From contig NZ_CP026363.1 of NCBI RefSeq assembly GCF_004117055.1, forward strand, positions 4,735,001-4,799,000: a DNA stretch of 64,000 bases, read 5' to 3'. Under the pieces are notes generated by a model that ran no database searches, was not told where the DNA came from, and was given only the letters and a program-made list of their open reading frames with translations. Positions 1 through 8,641 of this stretch are shown here, one piece after another (within the stretch, counting starts at the first letter, position 1; each line of letters opens with the position of its first letter). The translations under genes and the position numbers were made by a program. Origin of the DNA: Brevibacillus agri (GTDB lineage: Bacteria > Bacillota > Bacilli > Brevibacillales > Brevibacillaceae).

Positions 1-290
1 TCGACCCCGTACTGGATTTGCGATGCCATCGACGGAGCCGTCTACTTTTTGCAAGGCATGCCGATGTGGGCCGTCTCTCTCTGCCTCGTCCGCGACGGTC
101 AGACGGCCGTTTCCTTTGTGTACGACCCTTGCCGGGATGAGATGTTTACTGCCATTGCAAGACAGGGCGCTTTTTTTGAATGGCAGCAAAATTAGCGTCT
201 CGGCCAAAACAGCGCTGTCCGAATCCGTCCTGGGCACGCTGTTTGCGTCCTCGGAACCGATGAATCTCTCCGTCGGCAAGCTTACGGCCG
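1..290 (+). pseudogene. Inositol monophosphatase family gene, frameshifted and truncated
   Basis: Frame 1 reads a typical inositol-monophosphatase segment: the DAIDGA metal-binding motif (family DPIDGT), then VYDPCRDEMFTA and QGAFF. A tract of seven T at 171-177 breaks the frame; one more T would restore FFLNGSKISVS, the usual continuation. The second frame then runs to about 290 and ends against the converging CGNR gene, so the last third of the enzyme is missing. The start lies outside the window. In the family the enzyme removes phosphate from inositol phosphates or similar compounds in the cytoplasm. The frameshift could be a sequencing error in the homopolymer, but the missing C-terminus could not. 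Confidence 0.75.
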
Positions 291-295
291 ATTCC

Positions 296-853
296 TTACT
301 TTTTCTCCTTTTGCCGCTCCCGAAAACGGCGCACCTTCATGAGATTGCCGCACATTTTGTCATCGCACCAGCGGCGTACCCGATTGCGGCTTTCATCGTA
401 AAACACCCATCGGCAGTCCTCGTTGTCGCAAATCTTGATGCGCTGCACGTGCTCAGGAAGCAGCAGCGTGGCAAAGGAAGCCGCGATGCGGGCCATCACC
501 AGCTCCCAGCCGCTGGAGGCGCTGACCAGCTCCTGCTCATACCCGCTCTCCTTGCCCGCAGAGATGACGCGAACGTGAAAAGGCGCCTTCGCGAGCGTCT
601 GATTCAGCTCCTCCAGTTCCTCCTGCCGCAACGCTTCCCCGCGCACGACCCGCTCCAGCAGACTGCGCATATATTCGCGCAAACGCAACAGCGCCACTGC
701 ACTCGCCTCATCAATAGGCAATGGGGCGTGCAAAGCGTATTCCCGCAAAAGCTGCTCCAGCCATTCCTGCTTCGCCAGCCGATTTTCCCTGCGGCCAGAC
801 CCGCGCCAATCGCGCCAATCACTGTTTAAAAAATCAATGCACAGCCAGTTCAC
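296..853 (-). CDS. CGNR zinc-finger protein, putative transcriptional regulator
   Basis: This 185-residue protein has the two-part layout of the ABATE/CGNR family. A helical N-terminal domain begins with MNWLCIDFLNSD. A C-terminal zinc finger at about residues 138-180 carries CDNEDC, then RRWCDD and MCGN. The four cysteines for one zinc ion are all present, and the Cys-Gly-Asn signature is kept although its usual arginine is leucine. In the family the finger is thought to bind DNA, and the N-terminal domain may sense a ligand. The gene stands alone and converges on the broken phosphatase gene. Its targets cannot be told from the sequence. Confidence 0.85.
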   Translation of the reverse strand: MNWLCIDFLNSDWRDWRGSGRRENRLAKQEWLEQLLREYALHAPLPIDEASAVALLRLREYMRSLLERVVRGEALRQEELEELNQTLAKAPFHVRVISAGKESGYEQELVSASSGWELVMARIAASFATLLLPEHVQRIKICDNEDCRWVFYDESRNRVRRWCDDKMCGNLMKVRRFRERQKEKK

Positions 854-1020
854 TCCACTCTTCCCCCATCTGCTTTTCGTTTCTTTTGCTTCTTGTATGC
901 TCAGCCTGTGTATGGTATTCTCTATCCGTAACCAACATAAAATATTTAGGTGGTTACAAGCTGCTTCTTATTGCCATTATAACGTTTCACCAATCTGTTT
1001 GACAGACGAGGAGGAACCAC

Positions 1021-1358
1021 ATGAATCGGATGGAACTGCTTGTTCACGAATGGGAATGCACGTCGGCACGGAATTTATCAATACCGCCGAGACGAACGAC
1101 GACACGTTCCAGCCTTCGGGATCGCCCGACGACGAAGCAGCCTGGCAGGCCACCGTACAGCGGATGGAAACCGTCCATCGCCAAATTCATGAAAAGCTCG
1201 TCGCTCTGTCAGACGAAGCGTTCGACCAGCCGCTTCCGAGCATCCCTGCCGGGCAAAGCGTGATGAGCATTATTTTGCACGACGCTTTTCACACAGGGCA
1301 AATCGTGCAGATCCGCAAGTTGCAAGGCTCCTGGCCTGCACGCCGATCCTTTTTGTAG
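1021..1358 (+). pseudogene. DinB/YfiT-like metal-dependent protein, internal deletion
   Basis: A good ribosome binding site (GAGGAGG) precedes the ATG at 1021, which starts MNRMELLVHEWE, a normal DinB-family beginning. Soon after, the frame is lost. A second frame reads the C-terminal half: ETNDDTFQ, then AWQATVQRMETVHRQI, then the HDAFHTGQIVQ metal-ligand motif, and ends at 1358. About 40 residues that normally link the two halves, including the first histidine ligand, are missing. Both ends of the gene are kept, so this is an internal deletion with frameshift. No intact product is expected. Confidence 0.75.
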
Positions 1359-1401
1359 CAAAACCGCTCCATGCCAATATTTTGCAGCGCAACTTTTTTC
1401 G

Positions 1402-1430
1402 TTGATAAATAACCGTCAATCTTATATAGT
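1402..1430 (+). promoter_or_regulatory. Sigma-A promoter of the lysine riboswitch-lysP transcript
   Basis: A TTGATA -35 box at 1402-1407 and a TATAGT -10 box at 1425-1430 are separated by 17 bases. Transcription would start near 1437, about 40 bases before the aptamer. Confidence 0.6.
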
Positions 1431-1474
1431 TGATAAATAAATCAATTTCATACATGTTATCCTCATCATTCACG

Positions 1475-1724
1475 GTGAGGGTAGAGGTCGCGGCTTTTAT
1501 GTCATCCTGTACGAGATTCAGAAGAAATCAATGACTCCAGGAAAGGGAAAAGCCGCCGAAGCTCATGGCGTATCTCTGTGCGCATGGGCTGGGGCTGTAC
1601 CCGAAAGGGACAGAACTGTCACGTTTGCTTGCCGGGCAAACGTGGTGTGCTATCTTCAGTGAAGGCTTGGTGGGGATTGGATCATACCGCCCTGTGCCGT
1701 TTTTTGGCTATTGGCGGTTTTTTC
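1475..1724 (+). promoter_or_regulatory. Lysine riboswitch (L-box) with intrinsic terminator
   Basis: The region holds the L-box signatures in order: GGTAGAGGTCGCG near 1480, GGGAAAAGCCGCCGAAG near 1546, and the pseudoknot and P5 arms down to about 1680. A terminator follows: ACCGCC at 1686-1691 pairs with GGCGGT at 1713-1718 and is followed by a run of T. In this class bound lysine stabilises the aptamer and lets the terminator form, so transcription stops. The next gene is a lysine permease, which fits feedback control of uptake. Confidence 0.9.
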
Positions 1725-1773
1725 TTTTCCGACCGACCTTCTCAAATTTTTAGAAAGGTCGTGCAAGCAGCAT

Positions 1774-3216
1774 ATGTCACAGAATCAACTGCAACGTGGT
1801 TTGAAAGCCCGCCATCTGACGATGATCGCCATCGGCGGCTCCATCGGGACGGGCCTGTTCCTGGCAAGTGGAGGCTCGATTCACGAGGCCGGACCGGGCG
1901 GAGCCTTGGTCGCCTACATCGCCATCAGCATCATGGTTTACTTTTTGATGACCAGCCTGGGGGAAATGGCTGCCTTCATGCCTGTATCCGGCTCGTTTTC
2001 TACGTACGCCACCAAATTCGTCGATCCGTCCCTCGGCTTTGCGCTGGGCTGGAATTACTGGTACAACTGGGCGATTACGATTGCCGTCGAGCTATCTGCC
2101 GCGGCGCTGATTATGAAATACTGGTTCCCGGATACTCCCGCCATTTTGTGGAGTACCCTGTTCCTCTGCCTGATGGTTGCTCTGAATTTGTTGTCTGTCA
2201 AAAGCTACGGCGAATCCGAATACTGGTTTGCCTTGATTAAAGTCATGACGGTCATCGTCTTTATCGTGATCGGTGTCCTGATGATTTTCGGCATCATGGG
2301 CGGCGAAGCAGTCGGCTTCCAAAACTTCACCAAAGGCGACGCGCCATTCAACGGCGGCTTCATGGCCCTTCTCGGTGTGTTCATGATTGCCGGGTTCTCG
2401 TTCCAGGGAACTGAGCTGGTCGGTGTGGCCGCCGGGGAGAGCGAAGACCCTGCCCGCAACATCCCGAAAGCGATTCGCCAGATTTTTTGGCGCATCTTGC
2501 TGTTCTATATTTTCGCGATCCTGATTATCGGGCTGCTCGTACCGTACGACAATCCGAATCTAATTAGCGGAGATATTACGGATATTGCCATCAGTCCGTT
2601 TACGATCGTGTTTGAAAAAGCAGGCTTTGCCTTTGCCGCCTCCGTAATGAACGCAGTAATCCTCACGTCCGTTCTGTCAGCCGGGAACTCGGGCATGTAC
2701 GCATCCACCCGTATGCTGTGGACGCTGGCGAAGGAAGGCAAAGCGCCCAAATGGTTTGCCAAAGTGACGCGCAATGGCGTTCCCGTCAATGCCCTCATCA
2801 TGACAGCGGCCATCGGTGCCCTGGCGTTTTTGTCCTCGCTGTTCGGCGATGGCGAAGTGTACGTGTGGCTGTTGAACGCTTCCGGCATGTCCGGGTTCAT
2901 CGCCTGGCTGGGAATCGCCGTCAGCCATTACCGCTTCCGCAAAGCTTACTTGGCGCAAGGCCGCGATCTGCGCGATTTGCCGTACCGGGCGAAGCTGTTC
3001 CCGTTTGGCCCGATCTTCGCCTTCATCATTTGCTGCATCGTCATCATCGGCCAAAACTACTCCGCGTTCATCGGCGGAGAAATCGACTGGAACGGCGTTT
3101 TCGTCTCCTACATCGGACTGCCGCTGTTTTTGATCGTCTGGCTGGTTTACAAATACACGAAAAAAAGCAAGCTGGTACCACTGAACAAAGTCGATCTCAG
3201 CATGGACGAAAAATAA
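1774..3216 (+). CDS. lysP: Lysine-specific permease, LysP-like
   Basis: The 480-residue protein is an amino acid-polyamine-organocation transporter very close to E. coli LysP along its whole length. It shares LKARHLTMIAIGGSIGTGLF near the start, MTSLGEMAAFMPVSGSF, GWNYWYNWA and GFSFQGTELVGVAAGESEDP. About twelve membrane helices are visible. In the family it imports L-lysine with protons across the cytoplasmic membrane. I chose the ATG at 1774 because LysP homology starts there; an upstream in-frame start would run through the riboswitch terminator. Expression should be switched off by lysine through the leader RNA. A strong terminator follows. Confidence 0.9.
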   Translation: MSQNQLQRGLKARHLTMIAIGGSIGTGLFLASGGSIHEAGPGGALVAYIAISIMVYFLMTSLGEMAAFMPVSGSFSTYATKFVDPSLGFALGWNYWYNWAITIAVELSAAALIMKYWFPDTPAILWSTLFLCLMVALNLLSVKSYGESEYWFALIKVMTVIVFIVIGVLMIFGIMGGEAVGFQNFTKGDAPFNGGFMALLGVFMIAGFSFQGTELVGVAAGESEDPARNIPKAIRQIFWRILLFYIFAILIIGLLVPYDNPNLISGDITDIAISPFTIVFEKAGFAFAASVMNAVILTSVLSAGNSGMYASTRMLWTLAKEGKAPKWFAKVTRNGVPVNALIMTAAIGALAFLSSLFGDGEVYVWLLNASGMSGFIAWLGIAVSHYRFRKAYLAQGRDLRDLPYRAKLFPFGPIFAFIICCIVIIGQNYSAFIGGEIDWNGVFVSYIGLPLFLIVWLVYKYTKKSKLVPLNKVDLSMDEK

Positions 3217-3241
3217 AAATAGCGTTGCAACAACTCTCTAC

Positions 3242-3273
3242 AAGATTCCCTCGTCGCAGGGAATCTTTTTTTT
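3242..3273 (+). terminator. Intrinsic terminator after lysP
   Basis: A ten-base stem AAGATTCCCT/AGGGAATCTT with loop CGTCGC is followed by a run of eight T. Confidence 0.9.
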
Positions 3274-3313
3274 GGCGCAAACTATATTTCCTATCACATT
3301 TTCATATTTCGTA

Positions 3314-3382
3314 TTGACGAATAACGCATGGAAATATATACTGTTCATGAAATTTGATAATGATAATCGTTATCATTATATT
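3314..3382 (+). promoter_or_regulatory. Promoter with Fur box
   Basis: TTGACG at 3314-3319 and TATACT at 3337-3342 are 17 bases apart. Just downstream, at about 3354-3382, lies TGATAATGATAATCGTTATC followed by ATTATA, a near-perfect inverted Fur-type iron box overlapping the transcription start region. Iron-loaded Fur should block transcription of the next gene. Confidence 0.85.
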
Positions 3383-3409
3383 TTCTTACTTTTTATAGGA
3401 GGTAGCATA

Positions 3410-4462
3410 ATGAAATCCAGGTTGTCCAAGCACATTTACAGCACCACGCTGGTTGCCGCGCTGTTGGCAGGCAATGCTCATCTCGCTCTGGCGGAAGAAC
3501 CTCTCGTCGCAGCAGCGGAACAGACCCAAATCGTTCCCTTGTCCCTCGACCATGCCGTAGAGCAGGCACTGAAAAACGACGTTGATCTGGAACTGCTGCG
3601 GCTGACGTATGACAACACCCGCTACGAAACCCTCATGACGCTGCGCGATAAGGCCGCCATCAAGAAAGATGACATCAATACTCTGGATGAAGCAAAGAAA
3701 AAATACGAAGAAACAGCCAAGGCGCAAAAAACATTGCTCGTAGACGAGGCATCCTATAACGCTTCGAAAATCAGCTTGCAAATGCAAGTACAAAAAGCGT
3801 ACTTTGAAGCGCGGGCGCTCGAAGAAAAAATCAAGCTGCAAAAGAACAGCATCAGACGCCAAACCTGGGCCCAGGACAGCGCTGCGAAAGAAAAGCTGTC
3901 CGAGCTGGAAAACAGCTTCAAGCAAGCATTAACCAAGCTCAATGAATTGCTGAACGAAAAAAGGGACAGACAATGGCTGCTGGAAACCAGCAAACTCTCC
4001 TATACCCCGCTGCCAACGCTGGAAGAAACCAAAGCTCTCGCCTACCAAAAACGCCCTGACATGGTGAAAGCGGAAGCAGAGAGAGCGTTTGCCCAGGTAA
4101 AAGTGGACTACACCTCCGAGTACGCCGCTATCAGCACATACAAAGGAAGAATCGCACTCAACGAATTGCGCAAAGCTGAGCTGCTGCTGCAAAAGCTCAA
4201 GCAAAAAGTCGATCAGGAAGTGAGCGACGCCTACGAAAAAGCGGTCGCAGCAAAAAAAGCGCTGGATGAAAGCACCGCCGCAAAAGACGAAGCATGGAAA
4301 ACTTATCACGCCACACTCACCGATTATGCGAACAAAAAAGTATCTCTGAACGACCAGATCGAAACAGAAGCTGAATTGTTTGATTCTGAAACAAAAGCAG
4401 CCGATTCTCTCTATCAATACAACATCGCTGTCAGCACCTTGAATCAATCGGTTGGCCTTTAA
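3410..4462 (+). CDS. TolC-family (outer membrane efflux-like) secreted protein, iron-regulated
   Basis: The ATG at 3410 follows AGGAGGTAGCATA and gives 350 residues. The protein starts with a signal peptide (KSRLSKHIYSTT, a hydrophobic stretch, cleavage near LALAEEP). The rest is almost all alpha-helical coiled coil in two similar halves, with the family opening LSLDHAVEQALKNDVDLELL at about residues 43-62. This is the TolC/OEP fold, but a Gram-positive cell has no outer membrane, so its role is not the classical export channel; a wall-associated adaptor is possible. The Fur box upstream says it is made under iron starvation. No partner transporter is adjacent. Confidence 0.75.
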   Translation: MKSRLSKHIYSTTLVAALLAGNAHLALAEEPLVAAAEQTQIVPLSLDHAVEQALKNDVDLELLRLTYDNTRYETLMTLRDKAAIKKDDINTLDEAKKKYEETAKAQKTLLVDEASYNASKISLQMQVQKAYFEARALEEKIKLQKNSIRRQTWAQDSAAKEKLSELENSFKQALTKLNELLNEKRDRQWLLETSKLSYTPLPTLEETKALAYQKRPDMVKAEAERAFAQVKVDYTSEYAAISTYKGRIALNELRKAELLLQKLKQKVDQEVSDAYEKAVAAKKALDESTAAKDEAWKTYHATLTDYANKKVSLNDQIETEAELFDSETKAADSLYQYNIAVSTLNQSVGL

Positions 4463-4483
4463 TATTTCGCGTTACGAAATATT
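4461..4483 (+). terminator. Inverted repeat after the TolC-like gene, possible terminator
   Basis: AATATTTCG and CGAAATATT form a nine-base stem over a CGTTA loop right at the stop codon. The T-rich tract starts some ten bases later, so termination is likely but not textbook. Confidence 0.5.
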
Positions 4484-4627
4484 CGATCTCATTTTTCCTT
4501 CCTTTTTCCAAGCTTTACGCCAGCTTTGACAGGCGTCTTTTCAAGGCCAAGCTGCCTTTATATAAATCAAAGAAGCAGTCGTCAGCCTGCAGTCGTTCTG
4601 CTGTGGCCGACCGCGCAAAGAATGGCT

Positions 4628-5539
4628 TCATCCTCGCGATGAAGCCTTTCTTTCTATAGAAGGCAGCATTTCTTTTGTAAAGCGAATCCACTCGCGGGTG
4701 GCGTACGACAAATAGGCGTTTTTGCGCCAGATCATCCCCAGATGCCATTTGATCGTCGGATTGACCAGCGCGAGGCTGTGAAAGCGCCGCGGATCGAGCT
4801 CCCGGCAAATCGTCTGCGGCAACAGGGTGATCCCGACGTTGGCCGCCACCATTTCCGAGAGAAAATCCCACTGCGAGCTTTTGTAGATGACCGTCGGGTG
4901 GAAGCCTACGCGCACGCACTCGTCAATGATCCGGTTGTGCAAGGAAAAATCTTCGTGAAACAGCAAAAACCGCTCGTTTGCCAGTTCGGCCAGCGACACC
5001 TCCTGCCGCCCGGCCAGCGCATGCGTAGGGTGGACGACTACGCGAATCTGTTCGTTGACAAAAGAGTACGACTCAAACAGCTCCTCACTCGTCGGCAGCA
5101 AAACAACGCCGCTGTCCAGCATCCCTGACGCCACGTCCGCCTCGACTTTTTTGGAGCCGACCTCCAGCAGCTCCAGCACGATCCCCGGATACTGCTCGCA
5201 AAACTTCCCGATCACTTGCGGAAAAAAGCTCGCCCCTACCATCGGCGGCAGCCCGATGCGGATTCTCCCCCGCTTCAGCTCCATCAAATCGTCGAGATGC
5301 AGCTTCATGTTTTCAAACGACTTCACCATCACCTCTGCCTGGGAAAACAAGACCCAGCCCGCGTCGGTCAACGTAATCCGCTTGCCGACCCGCTCAAACA
5401 GCTCGACGCCGATTTCTTCTTCCAGGTTCCGCACCATCTTGCTGATCGTCGGCTGGGTAATGTACAGCGCCTCTGCCGCCTTGGTGAAGCTGCTGTGGCG
5501 GGCTACCTCCAAAAAATATTGCAAATGGCGAATGTCCAT
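4628..5539 (-). CDS. LysR-type regulator of the divergent cidA/cidB-like genes
   Basis: The 303-residue protein has the LysR layout: a winged helix-turn-helix at residues 1-60 (HLQYFLEVARHSSFTKAAEA, then TQPTISKMVRNLEEEIGVELF) and a two-lobe effector domain from about residue 90. GGAGGGAGCAGCGGG precedes the start codon. It is divergent from a LrgA/CidA-LrgB pair, the same arrangement as Bacillus YwbI/CidR with YwbH-YwbG and staphylococcal CidR with cidABC. In those systems the regulator responds to overflow metabolism (acetate or weak acid) and activates the membrane genes. An operator-like palindrome lies in the shared upstream region. Confidence 0.85.
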   Translation of the reverse strand: MDIRHLQYFLEVARHSSFTKAAEALYITQPTISKMVRNLEEEIGVELFERVGKRITLTDAGWVLFSQAEVMVKSFENMKLHLDDLMELKRGRIRIGLPPMVGASFFPQVIGKFCEQYPGIVLELLEVGSKKVEADVASGMLDSGVVLLPTSEELFESYSFVNEQIRVVVHPTHALAGRQEVSLAELANERFLLFHEDFSLHNRIIDECVRVGFHPTVIYKSSQWDFLSEMVAANVGITLLPQTICRELDPRRFHSLALVNPTIKWHLGMIWRKNAYLSYATREWIRFTKEMLPSIERKASSRG

Positions 5540-5574
5540 CCCGCTGCTCCCTCCGCTTCATCTATAGATATGAT

Positions 5575-5589
5575 GAATGATACTCATTC
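5575..5589. promoter_or_regulatory. Palindrome between cidR-like and cidA-like genes, probable LysR operator
   Basis: GAATGA-TAC-TCATTC is a perfect dyad and lies inside a wider imperfect palindrome of TATAGATA and TATATATG arms. It has the size and position expected of a LysR-type binding site. Confidence 0.55.
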
Positions 5590-5652
5590 TATATATGCAT
5601 TTTACCTATGAAAAGAGGTGATGTACACTTTTCACAAAGGGAGAGGACCAAC

Positions 5653-6024
5653 ATGAAAAGACTGCTTATCATCGTGGGGCAAGTGGCGTTTTTCATCATC
5701 GTGTCCGCGTTGATGAACCTGCTCGTCTCCGTCCTTGGCTGGAAAATCCCCGGCAGCATTTTGGGGATGTTTGTCGTGTTTTTGCTGCTCCAGGCAAAAG
5801 TGCTGCGTCTGGAGTGGATCGAATCGGGCGCGGCCTGGCTTATGGCCGAGCTGCTACTGTTTTTCATTCCGCCGTCTGTCGGCATCGTCTCGTATCAAAG
5901 CTTGATGCTGCATGAAGGGCTGCAAATTGTCCTGATTATCGTCATCGGCACGGCGTTTGTCATGGCGTGCAGCGGCTTGATCGCCCAAAGCATTTCCAAG
6001 CGAAAGGAGCATTCGCGCTCATGA
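5653..6024 (+). CDS. CidA/LrgA family holin-like membrane protein
   Basis: The 123-residue protein has four predicted membrane helices and the family core PGSILGMFVVFLLL, then a FIPPSVGIV loop. The ATG at 5653 has GGGAGAGG eight bases upstream; an in-frame ATG at 5608 has a poorer context. In the family these proteins form membrane pores or pyruvate/organic-acid carriers linked to cell lysis and overflow metabolism. It overlaps the next gene by four bases (ATGA), which implies translational coupling. The divergent LysR regulator probably controls it. Confidence 0.85.
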   Translation: MKRLLIIVGQVAFFIIVSALMNLLVSVLGWKIPGSILGMFVVFLLLQAKVLRLEWIESGAAWLMAELLLFFIPPSVGIVSYQSLMLHEGLQIVLIIVIGTAFVMACSGLIAQSISKRKEHSRS

Positions 6025-6689
6025 TGATCGGACTGCTCGGCTTTCTATTCACCATCGCGCTTTACCTGATCGCCAAGCGGCTTTACCGCTACAGACCGAT
6101 TCTCTTGTTTTCGCCGCTATTGTTTACGCCAATCGTTTTGGTCGTGCTGCTGCTTTGCACTCATCTTTCTTACCGTGATTACAATGAAGGCGGCAAATGG
6201 CTGGCGTACATGCTTCAGCCCGCGACCATCGCGTTTGCCGTGCCGCTGTACAAACACTACTCTTTATTGAAGAAACACGCTGCGCAAATCATGATTAGCG
6301 TAGTGTCCGGCTCAGCGGTGGCCGTCGTTTCTTCTGCCGTACTCGCCCTTTTGCTGCACACAGACGAGCAGGTGCTGTACAGCCTTTTGCCGCGCTCAAT
6401 CACGACGCCGATTGCGATGAACGTCTCGCAAATGATCGGGGGCGTCCCTTCGATCACCGCTGTGCTCGTCCTGATGACCGGACTGCTCGGCTCGATCATC
6501 GGGCCGTACATCATCTCCTATTTGCGCATCTCCGACGATATCGCCCGCGGCGTGCTGCTCGGCACGAGCGCACATGGAGCCGGAACGTCCAAGGCGTTTG
6601 AGATTAGTCCGATTACAGGGACGGTTTCGAGCATTTCCATGATTTTGGCGGCGCTGGTCACGCAATTGGCGACGACGCTTCTCGTCTAA
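6021..6689 (+). CDS. LrgB/CidB family membrane protein
   Basis: The 222-residue protein has about seven membrane helices and the LrgB signatures KSITTP-like RSITTPIAM, GGVPSITAVLV and GTSAHGAGTSKAFE. Its start overlaps the stop of the CidA-like gene. In the family LrgB/CidB works together with LrgA/CidA in control of murein hydrolase activity and in pyruvate movement. A strong terminator follows at once, so the operon has two genes. Confidence 0.88.
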   Translation: MMIGLLGFLFTIALYLIAKRLYRYRPILLFSPLLFTPIVLVVLLLCTHLSYRDYNEGGKWLAYMLQPATIAFAVPLYKHYSLLKKHAAQIMISVVSGSAVAVVSSAVLALLLHTDEQVLYSLLPRSITTPIAMNVSQMIGGVPSITAVLVLMTGLLGSIIGPYIISYLRISDDIARGVLLGTSAHGAGTSKAFEISPITGTVSSISMILAALVTQLATTLLV

Positions 6690-6732
6690 CAGCCCGTTGA
6701 CTGGCTGACACCAGATGCAACAGATGATCGTA

Positions 6733-6775
6733 AACGGACAGGTTCCCCCTTTCGCGGAAAACCTGTCCGTTTTTC
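6733..6775. terminator. Bidirectional terminator between lrgB-like and tauE-like genes
   Basis: The stem AACGGACAGGTT/AACCTGTCCGTT has a run of T on the + side and a run of A at its other foot. It serves the rightward lrgB-like gene and overlaps the stop of the leftward TauE gene. Confidence 0.85.
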
Positions 6776-7574
6776 ACATGATGAGGTCTGTCCAGATTTT
6801 GATCGTCGTGCCCAAAATCAGGAGCGCTAAAATCGCCTGAAGGCTTTTCGTGTTCAACCGCTTGCTGACCGCAGTTCCGAGCGGCGCAGCCAACACGCTG
6901 GCGATTACCATGATGAGGGAAGGCCAGAACAAGACGTCTCCCGCCATCAGTTTGCCGATCGTCGCGCCGATGGAAGACAGAAAGGTGATCGCAAGCGAAG
7001 ACGCTATAGTAACTCGCGTAGGAATTTTAAGGACGACAAGCATAATCGGCACGAGAATGAATGCGCCCGCCGCTCCGACAATGCCGGAAGCGGCTCCGAC
7101 AATGCCGGAAGCGGCTCCGACAATCAGCGCGGAGGTTACGGCCGTAGGCTTATGGAACGCGATGTCGGCCATTTCCTTGTCGTCGATCGCTTTTTTGGGC
7201 ATAAACATCATCAGTACGGCAATCGTCGCCAAAATAGCATAGACGACGTTGATGGCGTCAGCCGAGAGATATTTGCCCCCATATCCGCCGACCAGGCTGC
7301 CGACAACGATCGCGCTGCCCATGTACAAAACAAGCTGATAATGAATCAGCTTGTCTTTTCGCAAAGCCCAGACCGCGGATAAGGTGGCAAAAAACACTTG
7401 CACAGCACTGATTCCGGAAACTTCGTGGGCCGTGTAGGCAGCCAGTCCGAGTGCCGCTGGAATGTAGAGGAGCATCGGGTACTTGATGATCGAGCCGCCG
7501 ATTCCGACAAGCCCGGAGATGAACGACCCCGCAAAGCCGATCAAAAACAGGGTGAGAGCAAGGCTGAACGTCAT
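6774..7574 (-). CDS. TauE/SafE family sulfite/anion exporter
   Basis: The 266-residue membrane protein has eight predicted helices in two repeated halves, with the family GLVGIGGSIIKYPMLLYI near residue 22. The start at 7574 overlaps the upstream rhodanese stop by four bases (ATGA). In the family these proteins export sulfite, sulfoacetate or other anions. Next to persulfide dioxygenase-rhodanese and DUF1641 remnants, a role in clearing sulfur anions is likely. The second half carries an in-frame tandem seven-residue duplication (SGIVGAA twice), where relatives have one copy. This may alter the membrane segment. Confidence 0.82.
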   Translation of the reverse strand: MTFSLALTLFLIGFAGSFISGLVGIGGSIIKYPMLLYIPAALGLAAYTAHEVSGISAVQVFFATLSAVWALRKDKLIHYQLVLYMGSAIVVGSLVGGYGGKYLSADAINVVYAILATIAVLMMFMPKKAIDDKEMADIAFHKPTAVTSALIVGAASGIVGAASGIVGAAGAFILVPIMLVVLKIPTRVTIASSLAITFLSSIGATIGKLMAGDVLFWPSLIMVIASVLAAPLGTAVSKRLNTKSLQAILALLILGTTIKIWTDLIM

Positions 7575-8621
7575 ACGCTCTCCAATCCGTCTTTTTGCCA
7601 CTGGACAAAGCCGCCGCTCAAGTTCAGCACCTGCTTGAAGCCGTTTGCCTGCAGGATGCTGGCACCGATGGCAGAGCGCGCCCCGGAGCGGCATTGCACG
7701 AGGATCGGCTTGTCTTCTGGTATCTCATCCAGCCTTCCAGGCAATGTTCCCAGCATGATGTGCTGCGCGTTTGGAATGTGTCCTTCCTGCCATTCAGTCA
7801 AATTGCGTACGTCCACGACGTGTACTTCTCCGCTTTCTACCTGTCTCGCTGCTTCCAGCGGGGTGATTTCCGCGTACGATTCGAGTTCAAAGACGCCTTC
7901 CGGCAAAATCCGGTTCACGTCCATCACTCCTGCTGCATTGTCGATTCCTACGGAGCGAAGCGCCTGCAGCAACTCGTCCAGCTCGCCTGGATTGGTCAAA
8001 AAGTACACGGGACGGTTGTAGTCGACGAGCCAGCCTGCCCAGTTGGGAAAGGCTTTGTTAAACGGAATGTTGACCGTTCCCGCTACATGTCCTTGCGCAA
8101 ACGCCCGGGCAGAACGCGTATCGACGACCTGCTGTCCTTCCGCCAGCCACCGTTTCAGCTTTTCCGCCTCCGTTTCTTCCGTTACCGCAGGCAGGTCGCG
8201 CAACAGGGCAGGTCCGACTTTGTTGACGTGCTTCATCACAGCGAAGTATTTCGGCGGCTCCGGCTGACCGTCGAGCAGAGCATGGACAAATTCCTCCTCA
8301 TCGGTGTACTGCATCGCCCAGTTGAACATCTTGATGATTGAGCCCATCGGCATACTGGTATTTCCAGTCCGCATCGCCTTCGTCGGACAGGTACAGCTTC
8401 GCTTGATGGGCAACGCCCAGCTCGCGGACGCCGGAGACAAAGTCTGCATGAATATGGGTTTCTGTGGCGGCGACGATCGACACGCCTTCCGCTTGCGCGA
8501 CCTGGAAGTACGGCTGCAGATTGCGGCCCGGATCAATCACGATCGCTTCGCCCGTTTTTTGGCAGCCCACCAGATAAGATGCGTGGGCCAGCTTTTCATC
8601 GTAAAAGTAACGCAACAGCAT
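7571..8621 (-). pseudogene. CstB-like persulfide dioxygenase-rhodanese fusion, catalytic core deleted
   Basis: The ATG at 8621 follows a GGGAGG site and begins MLLRYFYDEKLAHASYLVG, then TETHIHADFVSG, the first half of the metallo-beta-lactamase domain of a persulfide dioxygenase. After SDEGDADWKYQYADG the text jumps, in another frame, to FNWAMQYTDEEEFVHALLDG. Two rhodanese domains follow; the second has the active loop CRSGARSA. About 130 residues of the hydrolase core are missing, including the later metal ligands. The N-terminal frame stops at 8298. The rhodanese part could still be made if it has its own start. In the family the intact enzyme oxidises glutathione or cysteine persulfide to sulfite and thiosulfate. 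Confidence 0.8.
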
Positions 8622-8641
8622 GGAAACGTCCTCCCTTTTCT

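Noticed and set aside
23..829. 268-residue + strand frame at the left edge
   Set aside because: Its first part is out of frame with the phosphatase remnant and the rest is antisense to the CGNR gene.
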